A model generated the notes under the pieces. It ran no database searches and was not told the DNA's origin. It saw only the letters and a program-made list of their open reading frames with translations. Shown in pieces: positions 43,569 through 49,531 of a stretch of 49,531 nucleotides of DNA (position 1 is its first letter; every line of letters begins with the position of its first letter). The position numbers and the translations under genes are program-made. The stretch is from Nonomuraea lactucae. Lineage in GTDB: Bacteria > Actinomycetota > Actinomycetes > Streptosporangiales > Streptosporangiaceae. Location: NCBI RefSeq assembly GCF_003313395.1, contig NZ_QNFZ01000291.1:1-49531 (forward strand), given 5' to 3'.

Positions 43569-44117
43569 ATGGCGCCGAGGAAGCAGCGGGAGATCTTCGA
43601 TGCGACGCTGCGGCTGGTGGCGGAGAGAGGCTACGACGGGCTGACTGTCGAGGGGGTGGCCGAGCGGTCGGGCGTCAACAAGACGACGATCTACCGCTGG
43701 TGGCCGTCCAAGACGGCGCTGCTCGGTGCGGCTCTGGTGGAGGCGGACGCGCTGAAATCCGAGCCGCCCGACACGGGCAGCCTGCGGGGCGACCTGGTGG
43801 CGCTGGTCGAGGGCGTCGCGCGGCTGCTCACCGAGCCTCCGGCCAGGGATGTCGCGGTCGCCGCGCTGGGCGCGGCGGTGCGGCATCCCGAGCTGGACAC
43901 GCGGCGGTTCTTCGCCGACCGGTTCGCGCGGGAACGGCAGGTCTTCGAGCGGGCGGTACGGCGGGGCGAGCTGGCCGAGCCGGCCGACCCGATGCTGATC
44001 GTGGACCTGCTGGCCGGGGCGGTGTGGATGAGGACGGTGTTCAGGGGGCTGCCGCTGCCGAACGGCTTCGCGGCGAAGGCGGTCTCGGCGGTGCTCGACG
44101 GCGTCCACCGCGGTTAG
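43569..44117 (+). CDS. TetR-family transcription regulator
   Basis: A 182-residue regulator. The N-terminal helix-turn-helix is EIFDATLRLVAERGYDGLTV, then GVAERSGVNKTTIYRWWPSK. The C-terminal ligand domain holds ARLLTEPPARDVAVAALGAA. It begins 5 bases after the broken LysE gene, so it probably once regulated that exporter. ATG at 43569 fits the family start; another ATG at 43561 is out of frame. The ligand is unknown. Confidence 0.92.
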   Translation: MAPRKQREIFDATLRLVAERGYDGLTVEGVAERSGVNKTTIYRWWPSKTALLGAALVEADALKSEPPDTGSLRGDLVALVEGVARLLTEPPARDVAVAALGAAVRHPELDTRRFFADRFARERQVFERAVRRGELAEPADPMLIVDLLAGAVWMRTVFRGLPLPNGFAAKAVSAVLDGVHRG

Positions 44118-44186
44118 GTCCCAGGTCCCACTGCGGATCGCCCGGCGCCTCAGGCCCCACACCGATCAGGCCCCACGCCGGTCAGG

Positions 44187-45377
44187 TCACTGGGCCAGGG
44201 CTGCGGGGATGCGGTCGAGCACGGGGTGCGGGGCCAGCCCGTACGCGTAGAAGTCGACCGCGAGGGCCCCTGCCGCCTTCGCCGCGCGCGCCTTGGCCAC
44301 GAGCCGGTCGGTCGAGTCGCTGTCGGGGTGGCCGGGCCGCAGCACCGCGCGCACCTCGCGGTCCTTGCCGACCGAGCGCAGGTAGGCGCCCACGTCGTCG
44401 GCCACCCGGGCGGCGTCGCGGGCGTAGGCGAGCACGCCGAAGCCGGGCACCAGGTCGCCGAGCGCGACCAGGTCGACGCCGAGCTGCCAGGCGTCGTGGG
44501 CGGCGAGCCCGGGGGTGGGCAGCCCGTCGGTGTAGCCCTTCACCGCCCCCGTGGAGTCGATGAACACCAGCTTGGAGCCCTCGTCGGCCACGGCGGAGGC
44601 CACCTCGGACACCAGCGTGGTCACGGTCTCGGAGCGGGCACGGGCGTAGGCCACCACGTCGGGACCGGCGTAGGCGGTCAGCGCGGCCCGGGTCACCTCG
44701 CCCTGGGCGGGCGGGTCGCCGTCGAGGACGCGCCCCACGATGCCCGCGCACTCCTCGCGCGCCACCCCCGCGTTCACGCCCAGGTCGGTGGCGCGGGTCA
44801 TGCAGTAGTCGCAGAAGCAGAGCCCGAGCAGGTAGGCGTCCATCGGCCCGAGCGGCACGAAGGACCGTTCGGGCTTGAACGGGCTGAAGTGCAGCGTCTC
44901 GGCCACCACGCTCTCGACGCCGAGCCGGGCGACCGCGCGGGCCAGCGCAACGGCGTACGCGCGGACGTCGGGGTGGGCCGGGCACAGGTCGGCGGGCGAG
45001 CCGCGATCGCCGAAGCAGTCGCGCACGGTCACGTCGGGATGCCGGGCGCCGAGGGTGGCGTTGGACAGGAACACGGTCCATCCGTGCAGCCTGAGCCCCC
45101 GCCGCGCGCACGCCTCGCGCAGGCCGTCGAGCGCGTCCTGGTGGCCGGCGACCGGCTTGAGCCGGAGCCCGGCGAACAGGTCGGGCGGCGGGGTGAAGTG
45201 GGCGCCGTCGTGGCGGACGGTCAGCCGGGACAGCCCGTGCGGGGTGACGTCGCGGGCGGCGTGGTGAACGGCGCCCACGGTGACACCCGCCACGCCGTAC
45301 GCGCTGACCCGGTCGAGCACCCGCTCGACGCCCTCACCGCGCAGGTCCTCCACGAAGACGTAAACCGAACTGTCCAC
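44187..45377 (-). CDS. Unknown protein, possible TIM-barrel, of the D-amino-acid operon
   Basis: A 396-residue protein. SSVYVFVEDLRGEGVERVLD opens it, with VYAVAL-like DVRAYAVALARAVARLGVE and a Cys-rich patch GLCFCDYCMTRATDLG near residues 185-200. Alternating helix and strand segments suggest a glycosidase-like barrel; the spaced CxC/CxxC set suggests metal binding. I know no function for it. It follows the PLP enzyme by 39 bases on the same strand, so it is probably the third gene of the operon. GTG start at 45377. A catalytic acid is not obvious. Confidence 0.7.
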   Translation of the reverse strand: MDSSVYVFVEDLRGEGVERVLDRVSAYGVAGVTVGAVHHAARDVTPHGLSRLTVRHDGAHFTPPPDLFAGLRLKPVAGHQDALDGLREACARRGLRLHGWTVFLSNATLGARHPDVTVRDCFGDRGSPADLCPAHPDVRAYAVALARAVARLGVESVVAETLHFSPFKPERSFVPLGPMDAYLLGLCFCDYCMTRATDLGVNAGVAREECAGIVGRVLDGDPPAQGEVTRAALTAYAGPDVVAYARARSETVTTLVSEVASAVADEGSKLVFIDSTGAVKGYTDGLPTPGLAAHDAWQLGVDLVALGDLVPGFGVLAYARDAARVADDVGAYLRSVGKDREVRAVLRPGHPDSDSTDRLVAKARAAKAAGALAVDFYAYGLAPHPVLDRIPAALAQ

Positions 45378-45416
45378 GAGCCGACCTTACAGTCCTGATC
45401 GCGTGCTTCCGCGCGC

Positions 45417-46493
45417 CTAGAACCGGGTGTGGACGGTGCCGACGACCCGGTACTCGCGGTCCACCATCGGCAGCGCGCGCCACTTGTCGAACGCCGTGCA
45501 CGGGTGGGAGATGCCGAACGCGAGCAGGTCGCCCGGCCTGAGCCCGTCGGCGTGCACCAGCGTGTGCTGGTCCTGCATCTTCATCACGGTGACGCCGCCT
45601 CGCTTGGGGATGGGCAGCCCCTCGTCGTAGGGGGCGTCGCGCTTGCCCATGCCGACGACGGCCAGGCCGGGTTCGGGGGTGGACAGCACGTGCGCCCACA
45701 CCTCCAGCGCGGGCCGCAGCTCGCCCTCGATGCGGTTGAACGGCGTGCGCTCGCGGTAGAAGCCGTCGTCGTGGGTGACGTACGCGCCGCTGCGCAGCAG
45801 GATCGTGGCCTGGGTGGCGACGAGCTCGCGGCCGATCACGTCGAACCACTGGCTGCCGCCGACGGTCAGGATGGGCTGCTTGACGCGCAGGTGCTCGACG
45901 GCCTCCTGCAGCAGGCGCAGGTAGTCGCGGACCTCGCGCGCGCCGGCCAGCGATCCCTCGTAGCCCGCGACGCCGACCAGCTCGACGCCGGGCGTCTTCT
46001 GGACGTACCGCGCCACTTCGAGCAGCTCCTCCAGCGACCGGCAGCCGGCCCGCCCGCCGTGGTGCCCCAGCTCGACCAGCACCTGGTACGGCCGGGCGGG
46101 CGCGCGCCCCGCGAGGATGTCCACCCCGGTCACGGAGTCGACGAAGCTGTAGAACTCGAAGCCGGGATCGCGGGCGCACTCGGCGGCGACCCAGTCGAGC
46201 CCGGCGGCGTCGACGATCTGGTTGGCCAGCACGATCCGCCGGGCGCCGAACTCGCGCGCCGCCATGGCCTGCCGCGGCGTGGCCACGGTCAGCCCCCACG
46301 CGCCGGCCTCCAGTTGCATGGCGGCTATCTCGGGGGACATGTGCGTCTTGGCGTGCGGCGCGAGCTCCATCCCGTGGTCGCGGGCGAACGCGGCCAGGAG
46401 TGCGATGTTGTGCTGGAGCGCCTCGCGCTGCACGACCATCAGGGGGAACGAAAGGCCGCCGTCGAAGATCGACCGTCCCAGAGTCTCCCGCAT
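45417..46493 (-). CDS. D-threonine aldolase/alanine-racemase-fold PLP enzyme
   Basis: A 358-residue fold-type III PLP enzyme. The cofactor lysine is Lys49 in LAPHAKTHMSPEIAAMQLEA. VELGHHGGRAGCRSLEELLE and LTVGGSQWFDVIG follow, and the C-terminus has HPCTAFDKWRALPMVD, a metal-binding H-x-C pattern seen in D-threonine aldolase/D-serine dehydratase (DSD1) proteins. It should cleave or deaminate a D-3-hydroxy-amino acid. ATG at 46493 has AAAGAG six bases upstream; an ATG at 46499 would sit too close to it. The deacylase stop lies 19 bases upstream. Confidence 0.88.
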   Translation of the reverse strand: MRETLGRSIFDGGLSFPLMVVQREALQHNIALLAAFARDHGMELAPHAKTHMSPEIAAMQLEAGAWGLTVATPRQAMAAREFGARRIVLANQIVDAAGLDWVAAECARDPGFEFYSFVDSVTGVDILAGRAPARPYQVLVELGHHGGRAGCRSLEELLEVARYVQKTPGVELVGVAGYEGSLAGAREVRDYLRLLQEAVEHLRVKQPILTVGGSQWFDVIGRELVATQATILLRSGAYVTHDDGFYRERTPFNRIEGELRPALEVWAHVLSTPEPGLAVVGMGKRDAPYDEGLPIPKRGGVTVMKMQDQHTLVHADGLRPGDLLAFGISHPCTAFDKWRALPMVDREYRVVGTVHTRF

Positions 46494-46512
46494 GTCCATC
46501 TCTTTCACCAGT

Positions 46513-48057
46513 TCACGAAGGCCGGAGGGCCCGGCCCGGAGTCGCCCCGGTCGGCTCGCCGCCGGCCAGCACCCTCGCTCCCGACACCAGCACGTCGTCC
46601 ACTCCGGCCGCCGGCGTGCGGGGAGCGTCGTACGTCGCCTGATCCGACACCGTACCGGGGTCGAACACCACCACGTCAGCCACGAAGCCTGCCCGCAACA
46701 GCCCCCGGTCCGCCAGCCCGAAGCGGCGCGCGGGATGCGAGGCCAGGTGCACGACGGCCTGCTCCCATGTCCAGTCGCCCAGCTCGCGCACGTGACGGCC
46801 GAGGAAGCGGGCGAACGCCCCGAAGCCACGCGGGTGCGGGTGGCCGCTGACGTAGATGCCGTCGGAGCCGCCCGTCTGAGCCGGGTGGCGGAGCATCCGC
46901 CGCACCGACTCCTCCCCTTCCGGCCCCTCGTCGGGGCGGGCGGCGACGCAGCCGGCCTCCAGCCGCGTCTCGACGAGCAGGCGGCGGCAGAACTCGGCCG
47001 GCTCGACGCCCGCCCGCTCGGCCGCCTCGACCATGGTCAGTCCCTCTGCCCACTCCAGGCCGGGGGCGTGGGAGACGGTCAGCCGGGGCCAGGTCCGCGC
47101 CAGCCCTTGCCACCACGCGTCGAGCTCCCCGGAGCCGAGCATCTCCACGGCCCGGCCGGGCTCGGCGGCCGGGACCGTGGGCGGCAGCACGACCATCGCC
47201 AGGATCGTGCTGGCGCGCAGGTAGGGGTAGGTGTCGTAGGTGAGGTCGACGTCCTCGCCGAGCGCCTCCTCCACCAGGGGCAGCAGCACGTCCGCGGGGC
47301 CGTGCAGGTGGGAGACGTGTACGGCCGCGCCGGACCGCGCGGCGATCTCGACCACCTCGGACATGCCCACCCCGGCCATGAGGCCGTAGGCGCGCATGTG
47401 GGTGACGTACGGCAGGCCACCGAGCGGCTCGCAGAGGGTGGCCAGCTCGTCGGCGGTGGCGTGGCGGCCGGGCAGGTACTCGAGCCCGCTGGACAGGCCG
47501 ACCGCGCCGTCCGACAGCCCCCGCTCGACGTGGGCGAGCATGCGGGCGAGGTCGTCGCGCGTGGCCGCCGCCGGGGACGGCCCCATGACGTCGTAGCGGA
47601 TGGTGCCGTGCGGGAGCAGGTAGGCGGTGTTGACCGCGACCGCCCGGTCGTATCCGCCGAGCAGCTCCCCCACGGTCAGCGGGCCGCCGACCGCCACCCC
47701 GCGCGGGAACGGCCCGTTGACGGCCGCGAAGTAGCGGGCGGCGTAGGCGACGGTGTCCGCTGAGCCCGGCGCGAACGACAGGCCGTCCTGCCCGAGCACG
47801 AACGTGGTCACGCCCTGCCGCACCGCGGCGAGCTGCACCGACGGGTCGAAGACGGCCGCGTCGCCGTGCGCGTGGCAGTCCACGAACCCGCGGGCGACGA
47901 ACCGCCCGGTCGCGTCGATCACGGTGGCGGCGGGCACGTCGTCGAGCCGGCCCACCGCCGCGATCCGGTCGCCGGTGATCGCCAGGTCCGCGCGGCACGG
48001 CGGGGCGCCCGTCCCGTCGAGCAGCCGCCCCCCGCTGATGATCACGTCGAATGCCAC
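46513..48057 (-). CDS. N-acyl-D-amino-acid deacylase
   Basis: A 514-residue amidohydrolase. It begins AFDVIISGGRLLDGTGAPPC. The metal motif is FVDCHAHGDAAVF near residue 62. SSGLEYLPGRHATADELATL and SGHPHPRGFGAFARFLGRHV are family signatures. It removes the acyl group from N-acyl-D-amino acids. The free D-amino acid could then go to the PLP enzyme encoded next. GTG at 48057 is preferred over an in-frame ATG 33 bases upstream because the family starts at this point. First gene of the minus-strand D-amino-acid operon. Confidence 0.93.
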   Translation of the reverse strand: MAFDVIISGGRLLDGTGAPPCRADLAITGDRIAAVGRLDDVPAATVIDATGRFVARGFVDCHAHGDAAVFDPSVQLAAVRQGVTTFVLGQDGLSFAPGSADTVAYAARYFAAVNGPFPRGVAVGGPLTVGELLGGYDRAVAVNTAYLLPHGTIRYDVMGPSPAAATRDDLARMLAHVERGLSDGAVGLSSGLEYLPGRHATADELATLCEPLGGLPYVTHMRAYGLMAGVGMSEVVEIAARSGAAVHVSHLHGPADVLLPLVEEALGEDVDLTYDTYPYLRASTILAMVVLPPTVPAAEPGRAVEMLGSGELDAWWQGLARTWPRLTVSHAPGLEWAEGLTMVEAAERAGVEPAEFCRRLLVETRLEAGCVAARPDEGPEGEESVRRMLRHPAQTGGSDGIYVSGHPHPRGFGAFARFLGRHVRELGDWTWEQAVVHLASHPARRFGLADRGLLRAGFVADVVVFDPGTVSDQATYDAPRTPAAGVDDVLVSGARVLAGGEPTGATPGRALRPS

Positions 48058-48123
48058 CCAAGGATTAAACCTGATCGGGCGGCTGTCCACGCGCTTCGGG
48101 CGGACCGACGCGGGGGCGCGCGG

Positions 48124-49531
48124 TCAGTCCCGATCGCCCGGGCACTTGGCGGGCCTGCGGACGGGGTGCTTGGCGAGCAGGTCGCGGGCCTGGGACCTGG
48201 CCACGTTCCAGCCGTTCCACGGGTCGGGCCTGGCCAGCCCGTTGGCCGCCACCACATCGGCGAGCACGCAACTGCGCTGCGGCTCCGGCAGCCGGTCCAG
48301 CGCGGGCACGGCCTCGGCCCCCAGGTCGCCCAGGTAGTCCTGGTCGATGTTGGCCACGCCACGGATCTGGACCTGTGTCTGCGCCACGCGCAGGTCCGGG
48401 TTGACGACGGCGAACGCGCCCAGCCCGAGCCCGGTCACCAGCACGACCGTGCGCGGCAGCCAGCCGGAGCCGCGGCCCGCCAGCCGTACCGCGCCCGCCA
48501 GGAGCACCAGCACGAACAGCGCGCCGAGCCACCACACGGTGGCCTCCACCGAGATGCGCAGCCGGGACAGGCCGTACGCCTGGGTGTAGAGGTTCATCCG
48601 GTGCAGCGCCGAGGCCAGCACGACCATGGTGAGCGCGCACAGCAGGCCGAGCTGCCCGGCCAGCAGCCAGCGGTCGCGCCTGACCGTCTTCAGCAGCCCG
48701 CCGGCGACCGCGACGATGCCCAGCACGAACACGCTGACCACGACGAGCTGGAAGAACCCCTGCCTGGCGTACTCGGCGTAGGTGAGCCCGCGCGTCTTCA
48801 GCACCAGCGCGTGGCCGCCGAACAGCGCGGTGATCTGCACCGCCACGAACGCGGCGAACAGCAGGTTGACCGCGGTGAGGGGGAGCACCCAGACCGACCT
48901 GCTCACGCTGAACTTCACCCCGGGGCCGACCGGGTCGTTGACGGGCCGGAGCGCGACCAGCACCACCGCCGCCAGCAGCACTCCCACGAACACGAACAGG
49001 AAGACGCGCGCCGGCACCGACTCGACCCACTCGGGGGCGGCGGTCAGCCGCTCGACGTAGGCGGCGAACACCGGGTCCGCCGAGGAGAACAGCAGCCCGA
49101 ACACGAGCAGCAGCACCGCCGTGATGCCCAGCCCGATGACCATCGGCAGGACGCGCCGCCTGGCGCCCAGCCGCTTCAGCGGCTTGGCCAGGAACCACGG
49201 CACCGGTCCGAACGCGAGCAGCACCGACACGCCGCCCCTGATCACACCGAGCCACCCGAGCCCGGCCCCCGACACGGCCAGCGCACCCAGCGTGCCGCCG
49301 GCCACGAGCAGCAGGCCGACCAGCCAGTCCGCGTCCCTGACGGCCGCCATCGCGACCAGCACGACCCCGAGCAGCCCGAACACCAGCGTCCACGGCGTCA
49401 TCCGCCGTAGCACCGCGGGCAGCGCCGCCGCGCCCAGCACCATCGCGACCAGCACGATCCCGAGCCCGGCCTGCGCGTCCGGCAGCGCCACCGCCCCGAA
49501 CACGCCCGCCCCGGCCGCGGCCGGCAGCAGC
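48124..49531 (-). CDS. Multi-pass membrane protein (DUF4153/DUF4173-like), truncated by the right edge
   Basis: At least 468 residues with about ten or more membrane segments (LLPAAAGAGVFGAVALPDAQ at the edge, WTLVFGLLGVVLVAMAAV, VLPMVIGLGITAVLLLVFGL). A C-terminal soluble tail follows: VANIDQDYLGDLGAEAVPAL and CVLADVVAANGLARPDPWNG. The architecture matches DUF4153/DUF4173 proteins, whose function is unknown. The frame is open through the right edge, so the start is not in the window. It reads into the deacylase operon direction, 66 bases before the deacylase start. Confidence 0.85.
   Translation of the reverse strand, partial: LLPAAAGAGVFGAVALPDAQAGLGIVLVAMVLGAAALPAVLRRMTPWTLVFGLLGVVLVAMAAVRDADWLVGLLLVAGGTLGALAVSGAGLGWLGVIRGGVSVLLAFGPVPWFLAKPLKRLGARRRVLPMVIGLGITAVLLLVFGLLFSSADPVFAAYVERLTAAPEWVESVPARVFLFVFVGVLLAAVVLVALRPVNDPVGPGVKFSVSRSVWVLPLTAVNLLFAAFVAVQITALFGGHALVLKTRGLTYAEYARQGFFQLVVVSVFVLGIVAVAGGLLKTVRRDRWLLAGQLGLLCALTMVVLASALHRMNLYTQAYGLSRLRISVEATVWWLGALFVLVLLAGAVRLAGRGSGWLPRTVVLVTGLGLGAFAVVNPDLRVAQTQVQIRGVANIDQDYLGDLGAEAVPALDRLPEPQRSCVLADVVAANGLARPDPWNGWNVARSQARDLLAKHPVRRPAKCPGDRD

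Overview
The window is very GC-rich, densely packed DNA from an actinomycete. GTG starts, 4-base stop/start overlaps, rare TTA leucine codons, large LuxR-type regulators and a secreted chitinase all fit. A Streptosporangiaceae-like or Streptomyces-like host is plausible, but the sequence alone does not fix the genus.

Region 1 (1-14.9 kb) is most of an indolocarbazole (staurosporine/rebeccamycin-type) biosynthetic cluster. A minus-strand operon reads staO, staD, staP, a RebM/StaMA-like methyltransferase, and then the first 22 codons of another gene cut by the left edge. A plus-strand operon diverges from it across a 354-bp promoter region and reads staG, staN, staA, staB. A large ATP-binding LuxR regulator (staR) faces staB. 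StaO oxidises tryptophan, StaD joins two units into chromopyrrolic acid, and StaP closes the indolocarbazole core. StaG and StaN attach the sugar, StaA and StaB start dTDP-sugar supply, and the methyltransferase decorates the product. No tryptophan halogenase is present. StaC and the later sugar genes must lie beyond the left edge if they exist.

Region 2 (14.9-28.8 kb) begins with a 1-kb non-coding stretch carrying a perfect 24-bp tandem repeat. It then holds a GH18 chitinase, a histidine kinase/response regulator pair, and a divergent operon for a lipoprotein, an HlyD-like adaptor, an ABC ATPase and a MacB-type permease. A HyuA/HyuB hydantoinase/oxoprolinase pair, a LuxR fragment and an orphan sugar-binding lipoprotein follow.

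Region 3 (28.8-34.4 kb) holds a HelD-family helicase preceded by a close match to the rifamycin-associated element, so it is probably the rifamycin-protection protein HelR. Next come an Lrp/AsnC regulator and a divergent, short AceE-like E1 enzyme; a 9-bp perfect inverted repeat lies between these two.

Region 4 (34.4-39 kb) looks like a decayed genomic island: arsI, arsR, a broken aquaporin, arsC, arsR and arsM, then an Hsp20 gene, a MerR regulator, and a frameshifted integrase beside tRNA-Arg(CCG). No arsenite efflux pump is visible, so methylation by ArsM appears to be the local exit route for arsenite.

Region 5 (39-49.5 kb) holds a stand-alone receiver protein, a 650-bp non-coding stretch with a 46-bp tandem repeat, and a second large LuxR regulator. 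A broken LysE exporter and a TetR regulator follow. Then comes a minus-strand D-amino-acid operon (deacylase, D-threonine-aldolase-like PLP enzyme, unknown barrel protein). A multi-pass membrane protein is cut by the right edge.
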